From Flavimaricola marinus (GTDB lineage Bacteria > Pseudomonadota > Alphaproteobacteria > Rhodobacterales > Rhodobacteraceae), in contig NZ_FXZK01000002.1 in NCBI RefSeq assembly GCF_900184895.1, positions 1 through 64,000 on the forward strand: a stretch of 64,000 nucleotides of DNA, given 5' to 3'. The notes below the pieces were generated by a model. The model was not told the DNA's origin and did no database searches. It worked only from the letters and a program-made list of their open reading frames with translations. Made by a program: the position numbers and the translations under genes. Every line of letters starts with the position of its first letter. The stretch's first letter is position 1. Of this stretch, positions 54,279 through 63,212 are shown piece after piece.

Positions 54279-55574
54279 ATGACGTCCCGAATGCTGGGTA
54301 TTGGTTTTCTGACGCCTGCCATCATTTCCGTCGCTATCTTCTTCCTTCTTCCGGTTCTTCTGACTGTGGTATTCGCTTTTACGAATATGTCGACGTCGAC
54401 CGGGATCATGGGAGGGGATTATCAGATCAACTCGGAACAATTGCGAAGCGTTTCGGAGATCGGCATCAGCGAAGAGTCCGTTGAGCTTCTCGAGAATGCG
54501 GGTTTTCAGATCACCGAAGCAGGTTTGACCGCTCTGGCCGAACAGTTCGGCGATGAGACTGCCGAAGAGCTGCGCGAAGATTACCTTGGCGAGACATTTA
54601 CTGCCCGCCGGGATCTCGAACGCGTCTTGAGAAATCTGGACGAACCCATTCGTCAAACGCGCGACAGGAAAACGGCAGCGGATCTGTTTGCGGTCACGAT
54701 CATTGGCGAACGGTTCGATACCGAATCCCAGTTCCGGGCGGCTCTCGAAAAGACCGGTGTCGATCCGGTAGATCACGACACATTGACGGAATTCGCCTAT
54801 ACCGGCTGGACGTGGACGACGGACAACTTCAGCTTGCTGCTGGAGCTTCCATCAACACTTCGTTTTGCGGCCAACAGCGCGTTCTATGTCGTCTGCACGC
54901 TCACGTTCAACATTGTGTTCGGGCTGTTCCTGGCGCTTTCGACATTCTATCTGCCGTCAAAGACGGCGAACACGTTCCGAGCAATCTGGTTCCTGCCACG
55001 TATCTTGCCGCCCGTGCTGTATGTGCTCATGTGGAACTGGTTCACATGGGACAACGGCTTCATCGCGACCGTGACCGGTTGGTTCGGCGTGCCTCCTCAG
55101 AACTGGATGATGCAGACTACCACGCGGGCTTGGACGGTCGTAATCCTTATCAACGGATTTGTCGGCGCCTCGCTGGGTATGATCCTGTTTTCGTCGGCGA
55201 TCAAAGCTATCCCGACATCGATGCTTTATGCGTCAGAAGTGGACGGCGCCAATCGCTGGCAGCAGGTCCGCTACATCATCTTGCCGCAGATGCGCTGGCC
55301 GATTCTGTTCATGACGTCGTATCAGACGCTTAGCCTTCTGACTTCATTCGAATACATCCTTCTTGCCACCGACGGCGGGCCTGGCCGGTCGACCGAAGTC
55401 TGGGCGCTGGCTGCCTATCATACGGCGCTGAACAATTATGGCGGAAACCTGCAGTATGGACTTGGATCGGCCTACGCGCTGGTGCTGGTGTTCATCGGGA
55501 TCGCACTCTCGGCACTCTATCTGAGGTTCTTCAACTTCAAGGAATTGCTGGCAAAGCCGAGGATCGAGCAATGA
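54279..55574 (+). CDS. Sugar ABC transporter permease (CUT1, MalF-like) with large periplasmic insertion
   Basis: This 431-residue permease has its first membrane helix at about residues 5-30. An insertion of about 150 mostly charged, helical residues (about 40-185, for example ISEESVELLENAGFQITEAG) precedes the conserved permease core. The EAA loop is seen in YASEVDGANRWQQVRYIILP near 315-335. Typical CUT1 permeases are about 290-320 residues, so the extra domain is unusual. MalF of E. coli has a comparable periplasmic domain that docks the binding protein, but at a different place. It is coupled to the next gene by an ATGA overlap. Confidence 0.9.
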   Translation: MTSRMLGIGFLTPAIISVAIFFLLPVLLTVVFAFTNMSTSTGIMGGDYQINSEQLRSVSEIGISEESVELLENAGFQITEAGLTALAEQFGDETAEELREDYLGETFTARRDLERVLRNLDEPIRQTRDRKTAADLFAVTIIGERFDTESQFRAALEKTGVDPVDHDTLTEFAYTGWTWTTDNFSLLLELPSTLRFAANSAFYVVCTLTFNIVFGLFLALSTFYLPSKTANTFRAIWFLPRILPPVLYVLMWNWFTWDNGFIATVTGWFGVPPQNWMMQTTTRAWTVVILINGFVGASLGMILFSSAIKAIPTSMLYASEVDGANRWQQVRYIILPQMRWPILFMTSYQTLSLLTSFEYILLATDGGPGRSTEVWALAAYHTALNNYGGNLQYGLGSAYALVLVFIGIALSALYLRFFNFKELLAKPRIEQ

Positions 55575-56398
55575 CGGCGAATTCTCGTATCTGGCATCTG
55601 GTCCTCATTCTGGCGATCTTCTCGGCGCCTCTTGTGATTATGTATGTCTATCAGGTGATCGACAGCATCGCTCAGCCCGACCCCGGCTCTCTGGTGCCCG
55701 GCGCCATCGATCTGTCAAACTGGCGCTTTCTCTGGGAGCGGATTGACACCGGCCGCCCATCGATCTGGGTCGTCACGTTCAACACCTTCCTTTTCGCCAG
55801 CACGACCGCATTCCTCGTAACGTCGCTGTCTGCTACGGCAGGCTATGCCCTGTCGCGGTTAAATATGCCGGGTCGGCCCTATTTCCTTGGCGGCTTGATC
55901 ATCTTGCACGCTTTTCCGACGATCACCCTGATCATCGCGATTTTCATCATCCTGCAGTTTCTTGGCCTGTTCGATACGCTGCTAGGGATCATCCTCGTGA
56001 AGGCGGCGCTCGAATTGCCGTTCGGAGTGTGGATCCTCAAAGGGTTCTACGACACCGTGCCGTGGGAGATCGAGATGGCGGGCGTTCAGGACGGAGCAAG
56101 TCGGCTTCGGGTCTGGTGGGAGCTGGTGCTGCCGCAGGTCAAGCCGGGGCTCTTCGCGCTGTTGATCATCTCGTTCCTGTCCGGATGGTCCGAATTCGTC
56201 TTGCCGCTGGTCTTGGCTCCAGGATCTAGCACCCAAGTCTTGGCCACATTCATGAACGCGGTCATCCAAGACGACGCAACCGCCGATTTCGGCCTCTTCA
56301 AGGCAATCGGCATGTTCTACTCAATTCCAGTTATCGTCATCTATCTGGTCTTCCAGAAGCAGCTGATGAACATCTACGGCGGAGGCACCAAAGGCTGA
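55571..56398 (+). CDS. Sugar ABC transporter permease (CUT1, MalG-like)
   Basis: This 275-residue second permease begins at ATG 55571, overlapping the first permease stop (ATGA). It has about six membrane helices and the EAA motif in EIEMAGVQDGASRLRVWWEL, with the Gly-containing loop. The signal-anchor-like first helix (LVLILAIFSAPLVIMYVYQV) and the long first periplasmic loop with WRFLWERIDTG are usual for this family. Confidence 0.93.
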   Translation: MTANSRIWHLVLILAIFSAPLVIMYVYQVIDSIAQPDPGSLVPGAIDLSNWRFLWERIDTGRPSIWVVTFNTFLFASTTAFLVTSLSATAGYALSRLNMPGRPYFLGGLIILHAFPTITLIIAIFIILQFLGLFDTLLGIILVKAALELPFGVWILKGFYDTVPWEIEMAGVQDGASRLRVWWELVLPQVKPGLFALLIISFLSGWSEFVLPLVLAPGSSTQVLATFMNAVIQDDATADFGLFKAIGMFYSIPVIVIYLVFQKQLMNIYGGGTKG

Positions 56399-57441
56399 TG
56401 GAACTCAGGCTTGAAAAATTCACCAAACGCTTTGGCGACACCACAGTCATCAAGGACATGGATCTGACGGTCGGAAGCGGCGAGATGATCGCGCTTCTCG
56501 GACCATCGGGCTGCGGCAAATCAACGACGCTGTTCGCGGTCTGCGGCATTCACAAGATGAACGGGGGGACGCTCCATTTTGGCGACCGCGACGTGACAAC
56601 CGTGCCGGCGCAGGAACGATCAGTTGGGGTCGTGTTTCAAAACTACGCTCTTTATCCGCATATGACGGTAGAGCAGAACATCGGCTTTCCTCTCAAGATC
56701 CAGAAGCTCGGAAAAGCCGCGATCAGAAAAGAGGTCGAGCGGTTGTCCGAACTGGTTCAGATCGGGGAACTGCTCGACCGTCGACCGGCGCAGCTGTCGG
56801 GCGGCCAACAACAACGGGTTGCTTTGGCGCGCGCGATGATCCGCAAACCCGACGTTCTCTTGCTCGATGAACCTCTGGCAAACCTCGACGCCAAGCTGCG
56901 GCTCGAGATGCGCTCCGAAATTCGTCGCATTCAGCGAGAAACGGGTATCACGGCGATCCTCGTCACTCACGATCAAGTCGAGGCGATGTCGATGTGCGAC
57001 CGCATCGCTCTGATGAAGGACGGAAAGATCGTGCAGTTGGATACTCCGGAACAGATGTACAGCAATCCCCGTTCCCAATTCGTCGCTGGATTTCTGGGCA
57101 ATCCACCGATCTCGTTTCTTCCGGCAACGGCTGGCGCAGAAGTGGTTCTGGCCAATGGTCAATCCATCGCGCGGCCCCGTGACCTTCAGGCTTCCGGTGA
57201 TCTGATCCTCGGCATTCGACCGGAGCATTTCGGCCCGCAACACGGAGAAGGCTTGCAAGGCGAGGTGATCTTTGTCGAGCCACAGGGCCGCGAAGAGTTG
57301 ATTGACGTCCGGCTCGACGGAGGCGGCGATATCCGATCGATCCTCTCGGCAGGCGCTCCGATCCGTCAGGGCGATCGCGTCAATTGGGGCGTGGCGACAG
57401 ACAGCATTCTGGCGTTTGCGCCAAACGGAGTCAGGGTATGA
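56398..57441 (+). CDS. Sugar ABC transporter ATP-binding protein (MalK/UgpC type)
   Basis: This 347-residue ATPase has Walker A GPSGCGKST, Q-loop VVFQNYALYPHMTV, signature QLSGGQQQRVALARAMI, Walker B LLLDEPLANLDAKLR, and the C-terminal OB-fold regulatory domain from about residue 235 (LILGIRPEHFGPQ). Its start overlaps the stop of the MalG-like gene by one base (TGATG). UgpC-type ATPases serve glycerophosphodiester importers, which fits the phosphodiesterase next door. Confidence 0.94.
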   Translation: MELRLEKFTKRFGDTTVIKDMDLTVGSGEMIALLGPSGCGKSTTLFAVCGIHKMNGGTLHFGDRDVTTVPAQERSVGVVFQNYALYPHMTVEQNIGFPLKIQKLGKAAIRKEVERLSELVQIGELLDRRPAQLSGGQQQRVALARAMIRKPDVLLLDEPLANLDAKLRLEMRSEIRRIQRETGITAILVTHDQVEAMSMCDRIALMKDGKIVQLDTPEQMYSNPRSQFVAGFLGNPPISFLPATAGAEVVLANGQSIARPRDLQASGDLILGIRPEHFGPQHGEGLQGEVIFVEPQGREELIDVRLDGGGDIRSILSAGAPIRQGDRVNWGVATDSILAFAPNGVRV

Positions 57442-58856
57442 CGGCAACCACGATACCGGTGCGCCCCTATTCAATCGCGCATCGGGGGGCATCGGCCTAC
57501 GCGCCCGCCAACACTCTGGCCGCCTTTCGCAAGGCCGCTGAATTGGGTGCAGACATGTGGGAAGTTGATATCCGCGCCTCGTCTGACGGGGTCTCCATCG
57601 TTCACCATGACGCGATGCTGGAAACTGGCGAGGCATTGAATGCGATGACTCGCGACGCATTGCGCGCTGCGATGCCCGACGTCCCGGATTTGAGCGAGGT
57701 CGTTGCGCTCGCGGCGCAACTCGGCGCCGGTATCTATGCCGATATCAAGGATGTGGAAGCGGCGCTGCCGACCCTGCATCTCTTGCAGGACGCCAAGATC
57801 TCGCCGGTAATCATCGGCGCCTTCAACCCCGAGATCGTCCAAATCCTCAAGGATGCGGGAAGCACCTATCCCATTGCGGGCCTTGTCCCAATCGGGGCGG
57901 ATCCGCATAGCCACGCTGCAGACGCCGACGTCATTCACTTGTGCTGGGAGCATCTGCCCGCGCCGCAAGACACTCTCACGAAGGAATTCTTCGGCCGTGC
58001 GTTCGCGGACGGCAAACAGGTGGTTCTGTGGCACGAAGAAGATCCGGCTCGAATGGCTGCCATTCGCACAAAGCCGGTCACCGGTATCTGCTCGGACATG
58101 CCGGAATTGGTTAATCCACTTCGACGACCATCCAGCTACCCTTTTGGCGTCGTATGTCACCGAGGGGCCAATTCTATCGCACCAGAAAACACGCTTCCTG
58201 CCTTGGAATGTGCATTGGCGGCCGGCTTCGATGTCATCGAGGTGGATCTTCACATCACGTCGGACAGCCAGATTGCGGTCATTCACGACCCGATGTTGGA
58301 CCGCACTACCAATGGCACCGGACCTGTCACCCAGCATACGATGGCCGAGTTGCGGTCGCTGGATGCCGGAAGCTGGTTCGATCCGTTCTTTAAGGATACG
58401 ACCATACCGACGCTTGAGGAGATCCTCGATCTGATCAAGCGCTACGATGGCCGCGCCTATCTGGAGTTCAAGTCCGCGCCGCCAGAGCCCGTTCTGGAGC
58501 AGGTCAAGCGAGCCGGCATGCTCGATCGCGTGTTCTTCTGGTCGTTCAACCGAGATTTTCTTGTCACATTGCGGCAACTGAGCGCCGATGCGCTCATCAT
58601 GGCTCGCCGCGAGGATTATCCCTCGCTCGCCGAGACGATTGCGGATTACGACGCGAATATGGTCGAGTTCACGCCGCACGCAGATGCCGCCGACATCGCG
58701 TCACTTCGCGGCAGCGCGGTGAGGTCGATGGTGGCATATATGGGCAAAGACCCGGAGGTCTTCGATCACATCATCCGTTTGCGGCCGGACCAGTTCAATC
58801 TCAATCAGCCTTTTGCCTTCGTCAGACATGCCAATGCGCGAGTCCTTGATGGCTAA
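57438..58856 (+). CDS. Tandem-domain glycerophosphodiester phosphodiesterase
   Basis: This 472-residue protein has two GDPD domains. Domain 1 (about 12-225) starts IAHRGASAYAPANTLAAF, with EVD and HHD present, but has PANT for the usual PENT and YADIK where the third metal-binding Glu is expected. Domain 2 (about 236-470) is canonical: CHRGANSIAPENT, VIEVDL, VIHDPMLDRTTNGTG and AYLEFKS. GDPDs release an alcohol and glycerol phosphate (or a sugar phosphate) from glycerophosphodiesters, using divalent metal. It lacks a signal peptide. The ATG at 57438 overlaps the ATPase stop (ATGA), so it is part of the importer operon. Domain 1 may be regulatory or have altered specificity. Confidence 0.92.
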   Translation: MTATTIPVRPYSIAHRGASAYAPANTLAAFRKAAELGADMWEVDIRASSDGVSIVHHDAMLETGEALNAMTRDALRAAMPDVPDLSEVVALAAQLGAGIYADIKDVEAALPTLHLLQDAKISPVIIGAFNPEIVQILKDAGSTYPIAGLVPIGADPHSHAADADVIHLCWEHLPAPQDTLTKEFFGRAFADGKQVVLWHEEDPARMAAIRTKPVTGICSDMPELVNPLRRPSSYPFGVVCHRGANSIAPENTLPALECALAAGFDVIEVDLHITSDSQIAVIHDPMLDRTTNGTGPVTQHTMAELRSLDAGSWFDPFFKDTTIPTLEEILDLIKRYDGRAYLEFKSAPPEPVLEQVKRAGMLDRVFFWSFNRDFLVTLRQLSADALIMARREDYPSLAETIADYDANMVEFTPHADAADIASLRGSAVRSMVAYMGKDPEVFDHIIRLRPDQFNLNQPFAFVRHANARVLDG

Positions 58857-59868
58857 CTCCTCCATTCGCAATCCGACGTCATTCGATGTCGCGCGCTTGG
58901 CGGGTGTCTCTCGATCCGCTGTATCCCGGGTGTTCACCCCGGGCGGCACCGTATCGGAGGAGACGCGAGAGAAGGTCACGAAAGCGGCTTCCGAGCTGGG
59001 GTATCGCGTAAACTCCTTGGCTCGCGGGTTGCAACAGAGGCACTCGGGCATTGTCGGATTGGTGGCCTCTCGGCTTGATACACCGCTACGTTCGCGGCAA
59101 GTAAGGCAACTCAGCGAGGCGTTGATCCGCGAAGGATTCAAGCCCATGCTCATCACGGCGGAAAAGCCGGACGACGTCAGCACGCTGATCGAGTCGCTCT
59201 TGGGGTATCGCGTCGCAGGGATGATCCTGACGTCTGATAGCCCGACACGTGCCCTGATCGAAGACTGCAAGAGGCAGGGGCTTCCGGTCGTATTGGTGAA
59301 CCGGGCCGGGGTCTCGAACTGGGGCGATCGTGTGGTTGCCGACAACGAGACGGGTGGCCGTCTCGCGGCACAACTGCTGATAGACAGCGGTGCGCAGAGA
59401 CTGGGATGTCTTCTGCCGCGGCGCGGGACCTACTCGGTGTCGGGGCGCTGCGATGCATTCCTGGCAACAGCCGAACGACTCGGGATTGCGGTGAAAGTAA
59501 TTCATGCCGAGGATCAGAGCTACGCCGATGCCCGTGCCGGGATCGTTGACGCCGGGCGCGACGCGCTTGGGCACGTAGACGGGCTCTTCTGCGCAACCGA
59601 CCTGATGGCAATCGGTGCGTTGGACGCATTGAGATTGGATCTGGGGATGTCGATACCAGACGAGATCCAGGTCCTCGGCTTCGACGATATCGAACAGGCC
59701 AGTTGGGCCTCCTACAATCTCTCCACCATTCGTCAGGATATCAAACATCAGTCAGAGATCGTGGTGCGGCTTCTGATCGAACGCATTGCCGATGGCACGC
59801 TTGCCAGCCGGGTAGAGCAACAACCTCTGAGCCCCGTATTGCGAGGAACAACCCGACATGTTGGATAA
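58849..59868 (+). CDS. LacI-family transcriptional regulator
   Basis: This 339-residue repressor has an N-terminal LacI HTH (SFDVARLAGVSRSAVSRVFT, about 10-30) and an effector domain (GLFCATDLMAIGALDALRLD; VLGFDDIEQASWASYNLSTI). The ATG at 58849 overlaps the end of the phosphodiesterase gene by 8 bp. It is embedded in the operon it likely controls, through the palindrome at 52818. Confidence 0.94.
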   Translation: MANSSIRNPTSFDVARLAGVSRSAVSRVFTPGGTVSEETREKVTKAASELGYRVNSLARGLQQRHSGIVGLVASRLDTPLRSRQVRQLSEALIREGFKPMLITAEKPDDVSTLIESLLGYRVAGMILTSDSPTRALIEDCKRQGLPVVLVNRAGVSNWGDRVVADNETGGRLAAQLLIDSGAQRLGCLLPRRGTYSVSGRCDAFLATAERLGIAVKVIHAEDQSYADARAGIVDAGRDALGHVDGLFCATDLMAIGALDALRLDLGMSIPDEIQVLGFDDIEQASWASYNLSTIRQDIKHQSEIVVRLLIERIADGTLASRVEQQPLSPVLRGTTRHVG

Positions 59869-60628
59869 ACGACTAGAGGCCGCTCTGGAAATGGCCAAGG
59901 AAGCGGGCGCTCTGGCGCAACGGATGCGCGCGAACCCGGGCGAACTGCAGGCAGAGATCAAAGGGCCGATGGATTTGGTCACCGCCGCCGATGTTGCCGT
60001 AGAGACATTGCTTCGTGACCGCATACTAACCTTTGAACCCGACGTTGCCATTCTGGGCGAAGAAGACGGTCTGGAAGGTGTCGGGCGGCGCATCTGGATC
60101 ATTGATCCCATTGATGGCACGGTCAATTTCTCGCGCGGTATGCCGGACTGGGCCATCTCGATCGCCTTCTCCGACGGCGTAGCGATCACACATGGCGTCA
60201 TATACGCACCCGATCTCGGGTTGACGGCGACGGCAATTCGCGGGCAGGGCTGCTATCTGAATGGTCAGAGGGTACTGTTCGACGAGACGCCCTCGGATAC
60301 CCCGATTGTCGCGTTAGGATATTCCGCACGGCGCCCAATCGCGGGCTATTTGGGCCGCATCGAGCGTTTGATCGACCATGGCATCGAGCATCGACGCCAC
60401 GGCGCGGCAACGATCTGCCTGCTTGGCGTTCTCGGGCGTTGGTTCGATGCGTTCTATGAGCCTGCCTTGAACATCTGGGATGCGGCGGCCGGCTTGTTGA
60501 TGATCGAAGAGGCAGGAGGACATGTATCGCATGACCCATTGCCCGACTTTCTGACCAAGCCATCCGATGTATTGGCGCGCAACAGGTTAGACCTGAAACT
60601 CGGGTCAATCCTTGCCGGCGACGATTAG
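59858..60628 (+). CDS. Inositol monophosphatase family phosphatase
   Basis: This 256-residue Mg-dependent phosphatase has the family motifs GEEDG near 68, the DPIDGTVNF stretch near 87-95 and NIWDAAAGLLMIEEAGG near 205. Family members dephosphorylate inositol phosphate, histidinol phosphate or sugar phosphates. It overlaps the LacI gene by 11 bp and ends the seven-gene operon. With an importer and a GDPD it could finish breakdown of glycerophosphoinositol-like compounds, which is inference. Confidence 0.92.
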   Translation: MLDKRLEAALEMAKEAGALAQRMRANPGELQAEIKGPMDLVTAADVAVETLLRDRILTFEPDVAILGEEDGLEGVGRRIWIIDPIDGTVNFSRGMPDWAISIAFSDGVAITHGVIYAPDLGLTATAIRGQGCYLNGQRVLFDETPSDTPIVALGYSARRPIAGYLGRIERLIDHGIEHRRHGAATICLLGVLGRWFDAFYEPALNIWDAAAGLLMIEEAGGHVSHDPLPDFLTKPSDVLARNRLDLKLGSILAGDD

Positions 60629-60689
60629 TTCTCGCGTTAAAATCCTGTCCCGCGACAGTGCAGACCGTTCATGCTGTTCGGACGAATGA

Positions 60690-61856
60690 CTAGGAGGACT
60701 TATCAGCCTTTTGGGTCCGTTTGATCGCAAATAATGTCGCGGGTGGCCCAATGAGCTCGAAAATAACGGTTGCCGCGATCGCCAACGTCATGATCGTGGC
60801 ACCCCAATGCGGTATTGTTTCAGCCGCGACCAGTGCCATGCCTACGGCAACGCCGGCTTGCGGCAACAGAGCGATGCCATAGAGATGCGCCTCGCTCTTC
60901 GGGACCCGGCCAATTCTCGCGCCAACTTCGCTGCTGATGAGGCGCGCCGCTATTCTGAGGCCCACAAGAACAAGTGTGACCCAGCCCAATGACCATAGCG
61001 CATCAAGCTCCAGCGATGCACCTGCGAGCAGGAAGAACAGCAACATGAATGGTTGCTCGACCCGTTCGATCTCGTTGAAGGCGTAGTCGTGGTGCTTCGC
61101 AAGATTGGCGATCAGCGAACCAGCCGTCATGCCGGCAATGAGAAATGACACTTCAAGCCAAAGTGCCAGCCCCGCCGTCAGGAAAACGATACCGAAGGCT
61201 TCGATTTGAAGCGGTTCACCCGGCTTCATCCGCCCCGTCAGATAAGCCGACGGAGCACCCATCGCGATGCCGAGCAAAACAGCGCCACCGATGTCATGTC
61301 CGGCGCTTAGGAGGGGACCGGACCAAGCGCCCGATGTGTGGACGAGCGCGAGACAGACGCTGAAAACGATAAGGCCGAAGACGTCGTCGATGGCGACAAT
61401 TCCGCTGATGGTTTCGGTAAAGCCGTTCCGGACGCCCGATTGCTGAATAACATCGGCAATCGCTGCCGGTGCGGTCGCAGACGCAATTGCACCCAATAGA
61501 AGCGCGAGACCCGGATCGAGCCCGATCGCAGATAGGCCTGCCCACACCAAAAGCGTCGTGCCAATGACAATCGACAGCGAAATAGAGAAAATGGCCCGGC
61601 CGTGCTGCGTCAGGTTTTCCTTTGTCAGCTCCGCTCCCAGCAAGAAGGCGACCATGGTCAACGCGACGACAGAAACGATCTCGAACCACTCGATCGAGGC
61701 GGCAGGCAAAAGGCCGAGGCCTGAATGCCCCACGGCAAGGCCGAATAAAAGCAGCATCGTGACCCTCGGCAAACGTGTCTTTCGGCCGAAGTAGTCCGCC
61801 ACCAATCCGCCCAGAAGCATGATGCCCAGGGTCAGCAGCACAGATGCCTGATCCAT
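60690..61856 (-). CDS. CPA2-family cation:proton antiporter (Kef/NapA-like)
   Basis: This 388-residue protein is almost entirely membrane helices, with the CPA2 pattern: VSVVALTMVAFLLGAELTKENL, then SATAPAAIADVIQQSGV (discontinuous helix region) and AIDDVFGLIVFSVCLAL with an Asp-Asp pair near residue 160, the likely ion site. It lacks the cytoplasmic TrkA-N domain of Kef channels, so a Na+/H+ exchange role is more likely. It lies 44 bp after the multiheme cytochrome gene on the same strand and may be co-transcribed. Confidence 0.9.
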   Translation of the reverse strand: MDQASVLLTLGIMLLGGLVADYFGRKTRLPRVTMLLLFGLAVGHSGLGLLPAASIEWFEIVSVVALTMVAFLLGAELTKENLTQHGRAIFSISLSIVIGTTLLVWAGLSAIGLDPGLALLLGAIASATAPAAIADVIQQSGVRNGFTETISGIVAIDDVFGLIVFSVCLALVHTSGAWSGPLLSAGHDIGGAVLLGIAMGAPSAYLTGRMKPGEPLQIEAFGIVFLTAGLALWLEVSFLIAGMTAGSLIANLAKHHDYAFNEIERVEQPFMLLFFLLAGASLELDALWSLGWVTLVLVGLRIAARLISSEVGARIGRVPKSEAHLYGIALLPQAGVAVGMALVAAETIPHWGATIMTLAIAATVIFELIGPPATLFAIKRTQKADKSS

Positions 61857-61900
61857 TCAGTCGGTCCTCTTCTCTGCAAAGTCGGCGGCGACGAGGCTGG

Positions 61901-63079
61901 CTAACGGAGCAGGTTCAAATCATCCATATCGATTGCCAGTGGACCGCTCAGATCTTCGATGGAATCGTAGAGCAGCTCCAGCGCATAATGCGGATTGTGG
62001 GCATAATTGCCCGGATCCGCAGTCACGAGCTTCCAGTTAAAGGCGCTGCGCAGGCTTCTGGGGGTCCAATCCGCATAGGCCACCGGCCGACCGTCCGAGG
62101 TATCGACGACCCCATCGTTGTTGGCATCCGCAAAGAAATATGGATAGCGAGCGCCATCATAAATGACAGGTATCCCAACGACCTCGTCGGTATAATCCTC
62201 GATCATGGAGAGCAGCATCGCGGCGTTGGCATCGATGTCCGACTTGATCCCGACCGACGTGTTCCCGCTGCCGTCGTAACTTTGTCTGGCGATCCTGATA
62301 TCTTGAGGACTATCGGCCTGATGGCAGGTCAGACAGGGCTCGAACTCGATCTCAAGCGTGTGCGGCTCGTGGCACGAATTGCAGCTGGCCACCGGCCGGG
62401 CATGAAAAAACCGGCCAGAATACTCGCGGTCAGGCAAATGGTATCCTGCCGCCCCGTATCCACCAAGCCATGTCGCGGCGGCGGTCGCGTAATGCGGATT
62501 GATAAAGCGAAGCGATGGGTCGGGCGTATCCACATCTAGGTCGGCGATTGCATTGACGACGTCGACACCGGCGCTTCGACCTTGGTGGCAGGTCAGACAG
62601 GACGCTTCGACCCCCTGAACCGGGTGAACGACTCCGCTGGGAAAGGTAACCTCGCGAACCTCAGCGAGGCCTGCGTTATGGCAGGTTCCGCAATCGACAA
62701 CCCCTCCGACGTTGATTGTGCCGTCGATGACACCGGCCTCGGTGCCGTCAAGGCCGTGGAAATCTCTAAACCCTTCGCCCGAATGGCACGTGGCACAGGA
62801 GGCTTGGATCTCGCCCTCATCATCCCAATGACTGAACGCTTCCGCGGCGGCATTTGCGTGCGACGATCGAAACCAGTCGGTGATCGCCTGATTGTTCTCG
62901 ATGCCTATTTCCGCGGGCGTGAAGGGGCCGGACTGCGGCAAGGCAAAGGGGATTGTCCCATCGTCGCCTGTCTCTTCGGTGCTGGTGCTTTGTCCCAAGC
63001 TCGTGCTGGCGACGAAAGTGGCTGACAATCCGATGGCCAAGCCAATCGAAAGGACCGTTGAAAGGGTTGGAGTTCGCAA
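61901..63079 (-). CDS. Five-heme c-type cytochrome, periplasmic
   Basis: This 392-residue protein has a signal peptide (STVLSIGLAIGLSATFVAST) and five CxxCH heme sites: CATCH, CGTCH, CLTCH, CNSCH and CLTCH, spread between about residues 95 and 270. Additional His residues (SSHANAAAEAFSHW) could be axial ligands. A Ca-binding-like loop DANNDGVVDTSD is near residue 320. I do not recognise a named family. It is divergent from an NqrA-like gene; since NQR/RNF complexes move electrons from NADH, this cytochrome may exchange electrons with that complex, which is inference. Confidence 0.88.
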   Translation of the reverse strand: MRTPTLSTVLSIGLAIGLSATFVASTSLGQSTSTEETGDDGTIPFALPQSGPFTPAEIGIENNQAITDWFRSSHANAAAEAFSHWDDEGEIQASCATCHSGEGFRDFHGLDGTEAGVIDGTINVGGVVDCGTCHNAGLAEVREVTFPSGVVHPVQGVEASCLTCHQGRSAGVDVVNAIADLDVDTPDPSLRFINPHYATAAATWLGGYGAAGYHLPDREYSGRFFHARPVASCNSCHEPHTLEIEFEPCLTCHQADSPQDIRIARQSYDGSGNTSVGIKSDIDANAAMLLSMIEDYTDEVVGIPVIYDGARYPYFFADANNDGVVDTSDGRPVAYADWTPRSLRSAFNWKLVTADPGNYAHNPHYALELLYDSIEDLSGPLAIDMDDLNLLR

Positions 63080-63109
63080 TTCGGCCTCCTTCAGAAAATG
63101 AAAGTTCTC

Positions 63110-63127
63110 TGTTCTTCAAAAAGAACA
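63110..63127. promoter_or_regulatory. Inverted repeat just upstream of the cytochrome gene
   Basis: TGTTCTT (63110-63116) and AAGAACA (63121-63127) form a perfect 7-bp inverted repeat with a 4-bp spacer, 31 bp upstream of the cytochrome start. Position and form suit a regulator site. Confidence 0.5.
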
Positions 63128-63167
63128 TAATTGTGATACGGTTTCACTAGTTTTCTTTCGACGCCCT

Positions 63168-63187
63168 GAAATCTCTGCAGAGATTTC
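63168..63187. promoter_or_regulatory. Perfect 20-bp palindrome upstream of the NqrA-like gene
   Basis: GAAATCTCTGCAGAGATTTC is a perfect 20-bp palindrome, 25 bp upstream of the NqrA-like ATG. It could be a repressor operator or form a hairpin in the mRNA leader. Either would affect the genes running off the right edge. Confidence 0.65.
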
Positions 63188-63212
63188 CCGGGTCCAAGCC
63201 TCGGGAAGAGCA

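Noticed and set aside
56620-57660. 346-codon open frame on the reverse strand
   Set aside because: It is opposite the importer ATPase and phosphodiesterase genes, crossing their boundary, with an Arg-rich composition.
57471-58679. 402-codon open frame on the reverse strand
   Set aside because: It is antisense to the tandem phosphodiesterase, which has clear catalytic motifs.
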